Shown one piece after another: positions 45,189-56,965 of a DNA stretch of 64,000 bases. Position numbers and translations under genes: made by a program. This stretch comes from Anomaloglossus baeobatrachus. Its lineage: Eukaryota; Chordata; Amphibia; Anura; Aromobatidae. The notes beneath the pieces were generated by a model. That model saw only the letters and a program-made list of their open reading frames with translations, was not told the origin of the DNA and made no database searches. Numbering within the stretch: position 1 is the first letter of the stretch; each line of letters starts with the position of its first letter. The stretch spans positions 186,001 through 250,000 of the forward strand of contig NW_027442066.1 of the NCBI RefSeq assembly GCF_048569485.1. The letters run 5' to 3'.

Positions 45189-47043
45189 TGTGAAAATCCA
45201 GTTGCCTATATCAAAGCAAATTCTACTACTTGGAAAGTATGCAGAAAATGAAATGTAGAACATATAACATCAACTGCTTAGGAACGCATCATAGGTTAGT
45301 ACTTAAAAGGATATTGTCATGTTCTAGTCATAATGCAAGCTGGACATTTTTCATGTTACCCTGTAATCGCCGGCCTGTTCTAATGCTCACAAGCCAAGAT
45401 ATAGGCTCAGCTGCTAAGGCTTCCCTCTGCCTTCTGAATGAAAATTGAATATGTCTGGCTCACTGTGTATATAGCAGGTGCTCAGAAAAAATAAGAGTCA
45501 ATTCAATAGAAATAGCTCTGGCACACTATAGTGATCAATAACGTAAGAAAAGAACTCTTAGAATGCTGAAAATTCTTTATTTGTGCAAAAGGATAATTCA
45601 TCCAACGTTTCGAGCTTGTTTTTAGGTCTTTATCAAGGATAAAGTTATCTAAGATCATAAAGGGTTACAAAACCATATAAACACGTAATTAGTACATAGT
45701 ACAACATAACAGTACAATATATTGCTACTTGAGAGTACAATGGGTCAAATGACCATGATGCACATACAAAAAAATTTTCCAAAGCCATAGTGAAAACATT
45801 TGTACTGAGGAAAGAAAATTTCCACATGACCTATCTGGAGAAACATTCTGGATCAAACAACCAAAAATAGTCAAGCAGGTAAATACACACCTATATGGAT
45901 AACAGGATGATATGTGTTCAATTGTATAGCGTCATTGCCATTAAGGTACAAATGGAAAACTTGCAATCCTATATAGTGAAGGAAATGAACACATATCATA
46001 TCAAAGAACACAGGAACATGGGTGTGAGAAAAACCTCAATGTTTATACTTTGTTCTTTATAATGGTGTGAACATGTATATGTCTCAGTACCTTATGAACT
46101 TGAGAATTCTAGTGAGTAGATGATGAAAGCCTATTCCAGAACTGGAATCGGTAAATAATTGTAGGTGGAATCTAAATGAAAAGATGGTACAAGTGTTATC
46201 ATGACACGTGGGCTATAACACAATGGACCGTGTGACAAAGAAGAAAGGAGAGAAAGAAGAGGAAGAAAATGGAACTACCTGTAACATTACGTGATAGTCA
46301 CTGGTAAGTATCACTTGACAATTCAGGTGAAAAAGGATTCCTTTATTAAAGGGTTCTCAGTCGCCTCAGGATCATGAAATACTAGGGTAAATGATATGAG
46401 AATGGGTAAGAAGCACCACTAAAGGAAATATGAGATGCAGGACATATATCTATAAACCCCTGAACTACATGATAGAAATAAAAAGAAGAAAAAAGAAAAA
46501 AAAGAAGAAAGAAGAAGAACACATAGAATGCGGAAAGAGAATGGGTACAACTACCTGAGTTACTGCAGGGAGGCCCCTGGTAGGTATTGTGAGGGTTAGT
46601 GGAATTCCTTCACTGAAGGGTTCTCAGTTGCCTCAGGTTCGTGAAAAATGCTATAGACAAATAATGCCCGGAGAAAAGGGGTTCATATACAGCGAATAAT
46701 GGTAATACAAGGTACATGTGTCCCATGTAATAGTATAAATATATATATATTGTACTAAGCTCTACACCAGAAATAGAAAGTAGTCCCTCTGCCTTCTGTC
46801 TAGGTGCCCTGAGTTATGTCCTGTAAACTGTCACAGTGACCTAGACACACATGTGTAGTAGGGGAATATCCCTGCTGAGATGCCAGTGCTAGAGCACTCG
46901 TTTGCTGTGGAGTTGAACGCTATGTGAGCAGTTCTTACCTTCAATGAGCAGAAGTCTCTTTTTTCAGATTTCAATATCTCTGTGGGTATCTGGCAGAAAT
47001 ATGGAATACTCTTTACTGCTAAGACCCTGTACACCACTCCCAC

Positions 47044-47620
47044 TAAAGGGGGCTTTACACGCTGCGACATCGCTAATGCGGAGTCGTTGGGGTCACGGAA
47101 TTTGTGACGCACATCCGGCCGCATTAGCGATGTTGCTGCGTGTGATACCGATGAGCGATTTTGCATCGTTGCAAAAACGTGCAAAATCGCTCATCGGTGA
47201 CATGGGTCTCCATTCTCGATTATCGTTACTGCAGCAGTAACGATGTAGTTCGTCGCTCCTGCGGTAGCACACATCGCTCCGTGTGACACCGCAGAAACGA
47301 GGAACCTCTCCTTACCTGCCTCCCAGCCGCTATGAGGAAGGAAGGAGGTGGGCGGGATGTTCCGGCCACTCATCTCCGCCCCTCCGCTGCTATTGGGCGG
47401 TCGCTCAGTGACGTCGCTGTGACGCCGCACGGACCGCCCCCTTAGAAAGGAGGCGGTTCGCCGGACACAGCGACGTCGCCGGGCAGGTAAGTATGTGTGA
47501 CGGGTCTGGTCGGTGTTGTGCGGCATGGGCAGCGATTTGCCCGTGTCGCGCAACAGATGGGGGCGGGTACCCACACTAGCGATATCGGGACCGATATCGC
47601 AGTGTGTAAAGTAGCCTTTA
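47044..47620. mobile_element. MITE with TAAAGG...CCTTTA termini (right arm)
   Basis: Mirror copy of 40,648-41,224 with a few substitutions. Because both arms carry the MITE at the same place, it inserted before the inverted duplication formed. Confidence 0.75.
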
Positions 47621-48863
47621 GTCACATGACCAAGACTGTATCTGTGTCCCTACAACACACTTGAGACAAATGTGTGTGTGAGCCTGCATTGTGGGGTATA
47701 TATAATATATTATAGAGCTGGGAAGGATCATTCTAAGCAGTGAGCTGTTCCAGTATTTGTAGGAAAATACCCAGTAGAAGCATCAAACACAGCACCAATA
47801 CCTCCCATCAGTATTCCACCACAGTGCCATGTAACCCATGCCCTACACTCCCATCTACACCAATACTATACAGGCACAAACTAGTATATCTGACTAAAAG
47901 CCCCCAAAATATGAAGAACGGCCTATAGTTGAGTGTGGATATAAAATCTATGTGAGCAGAGCTAGAATAGAAATCACTGATCGCATTGAAGTCATTCTGA
48001 CCATAAATCACCATGATATCAAGGTGAGGAGTTGTGTGTTACTGCTGGGAGGAAAGGGTTAACAGTGGAATATTAAGGTGCATTTCTGTGTGCAGTGTTA
48101 CTAGTCAATGTAACAATTCAGTATGAGCTGCTCTTGGTGCCGGGGGAGGGAGATGCTCTCCTGAGCAAGATAGATGGGGAATGAACATGATATCTATATA
48201 GTGTAAGGCAGGGGGTCTCAAACCAGGTGATCATGTCTGATCAACTGGTTACATTATGTCTGATTACCTTGTCTAACAGTTTTTTCTCCCCTTTCTTTAC
48301 CTTCCAGGTTCCCATAGTCACGTGAAATATCCCTGTTGCACTTGATTACGGCTCACTATTCACTATAGGATGTCTTATATCTAACATCACACTCTCACCC
48401 ATCAGCACTCTATAGGTTTGTATAAGGTATGCGCTTACACATCCGGTCCTCCATAGGTATTTCCACTTATGTAACACTATCCCTATGATCACTCATAACT
48501 CATACCCTTGTAGTCAATTACAGCCTCCTCTCTCCCCCCCTCCCCTTCTCCCTTTCCATCTATAATTTTGCCAGTACAATATTAGTTTACATTAGGCACA
48601 CACTCACATATTCCTTTCCTTAGTGATTTATTGTAATTCACATTCACATACAATTCTCTATGCCTGCCCCATTACTACATTCATACCTACTTGACCCTAT
48701 CCTGATACCCCTTGTCTCACCTTGTTGGTCCCTACACCTGTTATCATGTCCTTTCCTGTGTCTGTCTTGTCACACAACACATTTTAGCATATAACTTGTG
48801 CTCCTTATTACCTGTCCTGCCTATTAGAATTATGTCCATTATGTCCATGCATGGCCCAATGAA

Positions 48864-49055
48864 TCAAGTCTGTACTTCATATTCATGGTTTAAGCCTTTG
48901 GGTTCCAATGTGCCCAGAGTATATATCCAGAAAGATTCCCTTTCTTTGAGCTTCCTAATTCTATTGCCTCCTCTGCGTATGGCTTGGACATGTTCGATGA
49001 CTTGGAATGTTAATTGGATCACTGTGTGATTATGCGTCACAAAATGGTGTGGGAC
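48864..49055 (-). pseudogene. Penelope-like GIY-YIG C-terminus (right arm)
   Basis: Mirror copy of 39,214-39,405, with one or two amino-acid differences (for example TFQVIEHV for RFQVIEHV). It has the same stop and the same missing N-terminal part. Confidence 0.75.
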
Positions 49056-49364
49056 TGGTAATAGAATCTGCTTACAATGTATTGTTGACTTGTGTTTAGC
49101 TCAAAGAAAGAGAATCTTTCTGGATATGTACTCTGGGCACATTAGAACCCAAGGGCTTAAACCGTGAATATGAAGTAAAGACTTGATTCATTGGGCCGTG
49201 CACCATGTCACCAAGTGTCCAATTGCATTGTCCAATGGCTCACAATGGTTATGCGTTTTCATTGGATGGATAATCGAAGCCATGTTTTTTTCCTTTCTGT
49301 TGGGTTTGTTGTGTGAGTAGCCTATAGGATTAAGTTGGTTACCGCAGGCAGTGGATTTAACTTC

Positions 49365-49438
49365 CTGTCTTTGGTCCAGTGGTAGATGGATTGTCTGGTC
49401 TATGAGCTGTTATTGGTTTGAATGCAGGTGAATGCCCA
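49365..49438 (+). repeat. tRNA-like segment (A and B box), possible SINE head
   Basis: TGGTCCAGTGG at 49,372-49,382 fits a pol III A box and GGTTTGAATGC at 49,415-49,425 a B box. The 43-base spacing is that of a tRNA. The related copy at 59,095-59,148 reads GGTTTTAATCC, so the ancestor probably had GGTTTGAATCC, a near-perfect B box. The acceptor stem does not pair, so it is not a tRNA gene; a tRNA-derived SINE or a tRNA-like part of the Penelope family's tail is likely. Confidence 0.45.
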
Positions 49439-49635
49439 TGGGCTGCTTATGACTGTGTAAAATAGTATTGATTCATGATGGATTTCAGACTACATGTAGA
49501 TATCTTCAGTCTTTCTATCCACATCATTTAAATGAACATTATCCATGCAGCTTGAAATCCATCCAATAAGAGAAGCAACCTTGTACAACCAATCTGATAA
49601 GGGCACAGTATATCCTAAGGGAAGGTTATGGCGGA

Positions 49636-49842
49636 TGCAGGAAGATGCGCACTACACCCTACCATGCTCAAACCAATGGTTATCAACCTGCTCAGGACTT
49701 TACCCCATATTCCAGATGTGGCCTTACAAGTGATTTATAGAGGGTTAACAATACGTTGGGATCACCGGATCTAATCTCCCTTTTTATACACCCTAAAATC
49801 TTGTTTGCTTTAGAATAAACAATAACATCATAAAGGTATAAG
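49636..49842 (-). mobile_element. Third, partial copy of the mosaic (LINE/integrase junction)
   Basis: The reverse complement matches 62,250-62,460 and, slightly less well, 44,530-44,740, spanning the end of the pol fragment, the LINE fragment and the start of the antisense integrase fragment. It abuts the hAT coding piece at 49,843 and follows an 80-bp stretch (49,556-49,635) that I could not assign. Confidence 0.8.
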
Positions 49843-50918
49843 ATGACGCCATTATTAGCGTCACCATACCGCTACTCTGCCTTCTAAAACGGTCTCTGCT
49901 CAAAACCAAACATGATGCATTGCAGGCGGAGCGCGATGAGTTGCAGCAAGAAACAGTAGTGGGTGTGGGTGATAACACACAGCCCAGCCTCGTCTCATCA
50001 CAACGTGCAGTGGAGGACTATGACGAGGAGGAGGATGAAGACATGGAGCAAATCTCCGGCCAAATTGAGGATATGACATGCACACCAGTCATATCCTCGG
50101 TTCAGCGTGGCTGGCCAGAGGACAGGGTAGATGAGGAGGAGGAGGAGGAGGAGGAGGAGGACAGCATGTTCAGTCAACGTGTTGGTCAGGCTACTGAAGT
50201 CCTGGCTGTTAAGAGTCTGGCGCACATGGCTGACTTTATGGTAAGCTGCCTGTCTCGTGACCCTCGCGTTAAGAACATCTTGGCCGACAATCATTACTGG
50301 TTGGTAACACTGTTAGACCCACGCTACAAGGAGAACTTTATGTCTCTTATTCCCGAGGCGGAGAGGTCAACCAAAATGCAGCAGTTCCGGAAGGCCATAG
50401 TCACGGAAGTAGGCAAAGCATTCCCCTCACAAAACGCTAGCGGCATAGGTCAGGAATCAGTGGACAACCAAGGCGTACAGCCGAGAGAGGCACAAGTCCA
50501 ATCCGCCAGAGGTAGGGGAACAGTCTTTAAGATGTGGGACAGTTTTCTCAGCCCCTCACGTACCACAGCCCCTGAGGTGCGGGGTAGTGCCACAAGAAAT
50601 CCTAAGTTTGCCCAGATGCTCAAGGAGTACCTTGCAGATCGAACAACTGTACTCCGACATTCCTCTGTGCCTTACAATTATTGGGTATCCAAGGTGGACA
50701 CGTGGCATGAATTGGCTCTCTACGCCTTGGAAGTCCTGGCCTGCCCTGCCGCTAGCGTTTTGTCAGAGCATGTTTTTAGTGCCGCAGGTGGAATCATTAC
50801 AGATAAACGCACCCGCCTGTCAACTGAAAATGCTGACAGGCTGACTCTGATCAAGATGAACAAGGGTTGGATTGGGCCAGACTTCACCACACCACCAGCA
50901 AATGAGAGCGGAATTTAA
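49843..50918 (+). pseudogene. hAT transposase, second subfamily, 5' truncated
   Basis: The C-terminal 350 or so codons are open from the junction to the stop at 50,918. Blocks: AIISVTIPLLCLLKRSLL (49,850), an acidic stretch with a run of Glu (GAG repeats, about 50,130-50,160), VTLLDPRYKENF (50,305), the YALEVLACPAASVLSEHVFS dimerisation and catalytic Glu block (50,720-50,780), ITDKRTRLSTENADRL and KMNKGWIGPDFTTPP at the end. The frame contains a TTG at 49,920 but no credible start, and the N-terminal half with the BED finger and both Asp motifs is missing. It is a different subfamily from the copies at 6.7-28 kb, sharing perhaps half its residues, and its C-terminal frame is undamaged. Confidence 0.9.
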
Positions 50919-51056
50919 AGTTTGTAACGGGAATTTGCCATGTACCTCCAGTCACCCATGGGTACACACTTCTGGACTTTGGATAATCGCTGGACTGCTC
51001 CTCCTTCTCCTCATGCGCCACCATGATGACCGTTACAAGAGTTAGGCCTTTGTTTC

Positions 51057-52740
51057 AGGTATACCCCCAGTGGTAAATTTTTTCGCCCATTCTTTGCAGA
51101 ATGGACATTACAACGACAGGAGACCCGCTCCTTTGCAATGGGAACAATGTTTTGAGGCCCTCATGCACGTCTCTATGCAGGGACAACGTGGAGCCTCCCA
51201 ATTTTTGGCTGCCCTGCCAAAGGGCTATACTATAATACACCCACTTCCTGACAATGGACACTTAATGTTTTGAGGCCCTCATGCACGTCTCTATCCAGGG
51301 ACAACGTGGAGCCTCCCAATTTTTGGCTGCCCTGCCAAAGGGCTATACTACAAAAGACCCACTTCCTGACAATGGACACTTAATGTTTTGAGGCCCTCAT
51401 GCACGTCTCTATCCAGGGACAACGTGGAGCCTCCCAATTTTTGGCTGCCCTGCCTAAGGGCTATACTATAATACACCCACTTCCTGACAATGGACACTTA
51501 ATGTTTTGAGGCCCTCATGCACGTCTCTATCCAGGGACAACGTGGAGCCTCCCAATTTTTGGCTGCCCTGCCAAAGGGCTATACTACAAAAGACCCACTT
51601 CCTGACAATGGACACTTAATGTTTTGAGGCCCTCATGCACGTCTCTATCCAGGGACAACGTGGAGCCTCCCAATGTTTGGCTGCCCTGCCTAAGGGCTAT
51701 ACTATAATACACCCACTTCCTGACAATGGACACTTAATGTTTTGAGGCCCTCATGCACGTCTCTATCCAGGGACAACGTGGAGCCTCCCAATTTTTGGCT
51801 GCCCTGCCAAAGGGCTATACTATAATACACCCACTTCCTGACAATGGACACTTAATGTTTTGAGGCCCTCATGCACGTCTCTATCCAGGGACAACGTGGA
51901 GCCTCCCAATTTTTGGCTGCCCTGCCAAAGGGCTATACTACAAAAGACCCACTTCCTTCCAATGGGCACTTCAGGTTTACAGGCCCTCATGCACGTCTCT
52001 ATCCAGGGACAACGTGGAGCCTCCCAATTTTTGGCTGCCCTGCCTAAGGGCTATACTATAATACACCCACTTCCTGACAATGGACACTTAATGTTTTGAG
52101 GCCCTCATGCATGTCTCTATCCAGGGACAACGTGGAGCCTCCCAATTTTTGGCTGCCCTGCCAAAGGGCTATACTACAAAAGACCCACTTCCTTCCAATG
52201 GGCACTTCAGGTTTACAGGCCCTCATGCACGTCTCTATCCAGGGACAACGTGGAGCCTCCCAATTTTTGGCTGCCCTGCCAAAGGGCTATACTACAAAAG
52301 ACCCACTTCCTTCCAATGGGCACTTCAGGTTTACAGGCCCTCATGCACGTCTCTATCCAGGGACAACGTGGAGCCTCCCAATTTTTGGCTGCCCTGCCTA
52401 AGGGCTATACTATAATACACCCACTTCCTGACACTGGACACTTAATGTTTTGAGGCCCTCATGCACGTCTCTATCCAGGGACAACGTGGAGCCTCCCAAT
52501 TTTTGGCTGCCCTGCCTAAGGGCTATACTACAATAGACCCACTTCCTTACAATGGGCACTTCAGGTTTACAGGCCATCATGCACGTCTGTATGCAGGGGC
52601 ATTGGTGAACCTCACAATTTTGGACTGCCCTGGCAAAGGAAAATACTACAAAGACTCAGTTCCTCAAAATGGGCACATTAGACTCAGAGGCCTTTATGCA
52701 CGTCTCTTCTCAGGGACATCGGAGTGCCACACAATGTTTT
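51057..52740 (+). repeat. 118-bp tandem array in the hAT 3' UTR, about 12 clear units
   Basis: Twelve clear units of about 118 bp, each with GTGGAGCCTCCCAATTTTTG, plus one or two diverged units to 52,740. Variants with TACTATAATACACCC and TACTACAAAAGACCC alternate in the left half, and units with TCCAATGGGCACTTCAGG cluster on the right. The array starts about 140 bp after the transposase stop. The unit is unrelated to the 138-, 221- and 234-bp units. Confidence 0.93.
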
Positions 52741-53161
52741 ACGTAAAATCTTTCATGTATTGATCTCAAAAAGTAACATACATTAGCTCTATCTCACTAT
52801 TGGGTATGTGCCCTTAACATTTCCGCTATGAAAAATCATTTTGGTGTCATTTTGGAAGGTTTTCTGGTGAGTCCGTAAAAATGGCGTAAAACGTGGACAA
52901 AATTATTCACAGCTGTGACTTTTGAGTGATAAATGCTTCAAGGGGTCTTCCCCATGCTGTTGCCATGTCATTTGAGCACTCTTCGGAGACTTTTGTGCCA
53001 TTTTTAGGGTTTCTACATGCTGCCGGTGGTCATTTCACAAAAATACTCGGGTCTCCCATAGGATAACATTGGGCTCGGTGCTCGGGCCGAGTACACGAGT
53101 ATCTTGGGAGGCTCGGCCCGAGCTTCGAGCACCCGAGCTTTTTAGTACTCGCTCATCACTA
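52741..53161 (+). repeat. hAT 3' end with terminal inverted repeat
   Basis: 53,035-53,161 is rich in CTCGG palindromes and ends GTACTCGCTCATCACTA (complement TAGTGATGAGCGAGTAC), a hAT terminus. The right flank CTAATAAA would be the 8-bp target duplication, but the left end of the element is lost, so it cannot be checked here. Confidence 0.75.
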
Positions 53162-53683
53162 CTAATAAACCTAAAAAATAAAAATAAATTGAATAAAAAT
53201 CATGAATGTTGTGTTATAACAGGAAATTCGGTGTAAGAATGAATATCCGGGATGAGAGTTCAGCGAATGAGTTATAGAAATTGTTACAAAAAGGAGTGTG
53301 TACGGTTTATGCGTAAATTTTCAGAATGCGTACATGAAAATTATATGTATGTGAGAATGTCCCCCATGCTTTGTAAAAAGTTATTTATGAAAATGTAAAT
53401 AAAATATATAAAAATGCCTAATTATTTATAATTTATGAGAAAGATATATATGTATGGAAGAATGTTATAAGGTGTCCAAGAACCATAAAGAAAAAGGGTG
53501 CATATATAATGTTAGAGGTCTAGAGTTCCACCAGGCTATATCACCCCTAAAGAAATAGAAAGAAGACCTTACTACCTGTGTACCCCAAAAAAAGCTATAT
53601 TTCTTAGCCAGGATTATGGTGGAGATATGCACAAGTGAAATAAGAATATAAAGTAATACAATAAGATTATAAAACCAATATGT
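53162..53683. other. AT-rich spacer, no gene seen
   Basis: About 520 bp of AT-rich sequence with scattered short direct repeats (ATATATGTATG-like). No open frame worth calling and no LTR-like end was found upstream of the pol region. Confidence 0.3.
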
Positions 53684-56600
53684 GTGCATTCATGCACCAC
53701 CCGGTACGCTACCCTTGCCAAATTGTTCACTCTAGATCCCCACACGATCCATGAAGCCGTTCCCCCGGTCACACCGCCTGCTGCCGGTTCCCACTCATCC
53801 CTGGGGGAGTTAGGCGAGTGGTATCGAGAGCTACATGTCGGCACTGATGATACCCCCATACACCACAAGGAAGGGGTATACCGGGTGGTACAGGAGTATG
53901 AGCGGGTTTTTAGCAAGCACCCTCTAGATTTTGGGCAGATTAAAGGGGTTCAACACCACATCCCTACCGGTACACACTCCCCTATTAAAGAGAGATACAG
54001 GCCTATTCCCCCTGCGCACTACCAATGCGCCAAAGACATGTTGAGGAACATGAAGGAGGCAGAGGTTATTAGGGACAGCTGTAGTCCCTGGGCCGCTCCG
54101 TTGGTGCTGGTTAAGAAGAAGGATGGCACCATGCGGATGTGTGTGGATTACCGGAAGATTAACCAGATAACGCATAAGGATGCTTACCCTCTGCCCCGCA
54201 TCAAAGAGTCCCTGGCCTCGCTGAGAACCGCTAACTACTTCTCCACCCTTGACCTCACCAGCGGGTACTGGCAGGTGGCCGTGGCACCGGAAGACCGAGA
54301 GAAGACTGCCTATGGGACCGTTTTGCTGTACTTGGATGATGTGATTGTGTACTCACAGACGTATGAAGCCCACCTGGAGCACCTAGCCGAGGTGTTCGCG
54401 TCCCTTGCCAAGTATGGGATGAAGTTGAAGCCCTCAAAGTGTCATCTGCTGAAACCCAGAGTGCAGTACCTAGGACATGTGGTTGGTGCGGAAGGTGTCG
54501 CCCCCAACCCCGAGAAGATCACCGCCATCCAAGACTGGCCGAGACCGACCACAGTGAGGGAAGTGAGGCAGTTTCTGGGCCTGGTGGGATATTACCGTCG
54601 CTTCATTAAGGGGTACACAAAGATGGCTGCCCCCATGCAAGACCTCCTCGTAGGACAGACCAAGGGTGGTAGATCCCTAGTAGCCCCATTGGTGTGGGAA
54701 GAAAAGCATGAGGAATCCTTCCGCCAGCTGAGAACAGCCCTGACCGGAGAGGAAATCCTAGCGTACCCTGACTACAGCCGCCCATTCATCCTCTACACCG
54801 ACGCCAGCAATGTGGGCTTGGGGGCTGTTCTATCCCAGGTCCAAGACAGAAGGGAAAAGGTAATAGCTTATGCTAGCCGAAAACTCCGACCGACTGAGAG
54901 GAACCCTGAGAACTACATCTCCTTCAAGCTTGAGCTCTTGGCACTGGTGTGGGCTATCACCGAGCGTTTCCGCCATTACCTGGCAGCAGCCAAGTTCACC
55001 GCGTACACAGACAATAACCTGCTGACCCATCTAGATACGGCCAAGCTGGGCGCGTTGGAGCAGCGGTGGGTGACCAGGTTAGCCAACTACGATTTCACCA
55101 TCAAGTACCGGGCCGGCCGTACCAACGTCAATGCCAATGCACTCTCCCGGATGCCCCACCTGTCGGAAGAGGGGCCAGAGGATGATGACCTCGAAGAGAT
55201 CGAGTTGCCTGCATTTCACCGGCCATTCACTGAGAAGGTGCACGTCTACCAACAACGGGTGAACCTGGATCCGCTGCCCCGACAGGACTGGCAGGAAGCT
55301 CAGGACCAGGCACCTGCTGTCCGCCTGGTCAAGACTCTAGTGGAACAGGGTTCTGCTGGGATAGACCCTGCTGCCCCTGCCGAAGCCCAACGTCTGTGGC
55401 AAGAACGGACCCGGCTATACCTACACCAGGGGAAGTTGTATCGCGAGCTGATTAATCCAAAGACTCACGAGAAGATCCGCCAGCTGGTGATTCCCCAGGC
55501 TAAAGTGCCCACCGTCCTGCAAGCATACCATGATGGTGCAGTGCACTTCGGGTGGAAGAAGCTAGAGATGTTGTTAAGAGAGCGGTTCTATTGGAGTGGA
55601 ATGCGGGAATCTGTGGAGGCCTGGTGCCGAGAATGTGGCCCTTGCGCATTGAGAAGGAAGGACGAGGCCAGCCAGAAGGCACCCCTACACCCGATCATTA
55701 CACACCAACCGCTGGAGCTGGTTGCCCTTGACCATGTAAAGCTCACCCCCAGCCGAAGTGGGTACACCTACGCTCTGACCATCGTAGACCACTACTCGAG
55801 GTTCCTGGTGGTTGTCCCAGTTAAGGACTTAACCGGCCGCACCGCTGCTAAGGCTTTCCAGGCTTATTTCTGTTGACCGCATTGGTACCCGGAGAGGGTG
55901 CTTACCGACCAGGGTCCGGCCTTTGAAGCAGAGGTATTCCAGGAATTCTGCCAGTTGTACGGCTGCAAGAAAATCCGGACCACGCCTTACCACGCCCAAA
56001 CCAATGGCATTTGTGAAAAGATGAACCACTTGGTCCTGGGCCTCCTCAAGACGTTACCACTGGAAGAGCGGAACCTGTGGCTGGAGAAGCTACCTGACCT
56101 GGTCGATATGTACAACAACATCCCTTCCAGCTCTACGAAATGCACTCCAGCATACCTGATGAGAGCTCGTCCCGGCCGGCTACCAGTGGATCTGGAAATG
56201 GGCTTGGAAGCTTCAGAAGCACTCCTGTCGACAGCTGAATGGGACACTCGGCGGAGGACACAGTACCGACAGGTCCAGGAGTATGTTGAAAAGAACTTGT
56301 GCCGGAGTCGGGGACAACAGGAGCAGTGCTTCAACAAGAAGGCGCCTGCCGGTTCCTTCCAACCTGGGGATGTAGTGCTGAAGCGGAAAAGAAGGGCCCA
56401 CAAGCTGGATGATCAATGGGAAAAAACCCCGTATGTAGTCCAGCCCACAGGATGGGAGAATGGGAAGGCCTACCAGATCAGCCGTGACCAGGGGGGGACT
56501 TTGGCCACGGTTTCCCGAGACCACCTGAAGAAGTGCCCACCAGCATTGAGAGTAGCGGATGAGGCTCCAGTTCCCAGTCCAGTGGAGAAGGAAAAAGAGG

Positions 56601-56926
56601 TAATCCACACCATGATGGGTGATTTTCCAGCAGACTGGCCTACACAGAACGGTGCGGTGATCCTTCCAGTGATACTGTTCCCACAACCCGTGGATGAAGA
56701 AATGATGGAAACGGTTAACCGCGAGCCAGTGCCCAGGGATGTACCTGTACCCAGCTCCCCTACGCCTCCGCCTGCCCCACATGATAGCAGGGAGAAGGAA
56801 CTGACTGTTCCCTCTGCCCCACTGCCTGTCACCACTGACACCGGACCCCGAAGGTCCACTCGCTCCAACCTAGGTAGACCCCCACTTAGGTACAGGGAAA
56901 CTACTCTTTAAAAGGGGGGGGCTTTA
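53684..56926 (+). mobile_element. Ty3-type LTR retrotransposon pol region (fossil)
   Basis: Partial Ty3/gypsy-family element. In order: region before the reverse transcriptase, reverse transcriptase (VDYRKIN about 54,150; YLDDVIVYS about 54,335), RNase H (YTDAS about 54,800), integrase zinc-binding region (HFGWKKLEMLL to CRECGPC, 55,545-55,650), integrase core (about 55,720-56,110), a C-terminal region with a GDVVL block (about 56,365) and a proline-rich tail ending at 56,911. A polypurine tract (AAAAGGGGGGGG, 56,911-56,922) follows. Gag and the 5' LTR are not present. It is broken, with two or three breaks, but much less decayed than the mosaic copies, so it is fairly young. Confidence 0.92.
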
Positions 56927-56965
56927 TGTGTTGAGTGTACCAGTTTGAAAGTTTTAAATGATAAG
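56927..56965 (+). mobile_element. Start of 3' LTR, truncated (fossil)
   Basis: TGTGTTGAGTGTACCAG follows the polypurine tract, as an LTR start should. The LTR is cut short after about 40 bp by the LINE fragment. Confidence 0.55.

Larger units (their letters stand above)
43051..45217. mobile_element. Chimeric mosaic, first copy (palindrome centre)
   Basis: About 2,167 bp, almost identical to 60,775-62,937. In order: promoter-like region with splice signals, Ty3-type pol fragments (plus), LINE fragment (plus), Ty3-type integrase fragment (minus), two SET-domain-like exons (minus). The whole assembly was made before the two copies split. It is the loop between the palindrome arms here, but in the second copy only the right arm adjoins it. 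Confidence 0.85.
38715..49555. mobile_element. 10.8-kb palindrome built from a Penelope-like element
   Basis: The left arm 38,715-43,052 and right arm 45,216-49,555 are inverted copies of 4.34 kb, about 99% identical by eye, around a 2.17-kb centre. The arms carry the GIY-YIG C-terminus and 3' region of a Penelope-like retroelement, a MITE and a tRNA-like segment. The reverse transcriptase part of the Penelope element is not present. Outer ends share TCAAGCTGCATGGATAATG; I see no target duplication. High arm identity means a recent origin or ongoing gene conversion between arms. Confidence 0.85.
45216..49555. repeat. Right arm of the 10.8-kb palindrome
   Basis: Inverted copy of 38,715-43,052. 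Contents in mirror order: 3' terminal motif (45,530-45,650), pyrimidine/purine tract (46,470-46,520), MITE (47,044-47,620), Penelope-like C-terminus (48,864-49,055, minus) and tRNA-like segment (49,365-49,438). Confidence 0.95.

Noticed and set aside
49365-49438. Genuine tRNA gene
   Set aside because: The A and B boxes fit but the acceptor stem does not pair and no anticodon loop can be drawn with confidence.
38715-49555. Palindrome as a pure assembly artefact
   Set aside because: The arms differ by scattered substitutions (for example in the GIY-YIG codons and the MITE) and a third, partial copy with other flanks exists, so a simple artefact is unlikely, although long-read proof is wanted.
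53684-56926. Complete LTR retrotransposon
   Set aside because: No gag region and no 5' LTR are visible, and the 3' LTR is cut short after about 40 bp.
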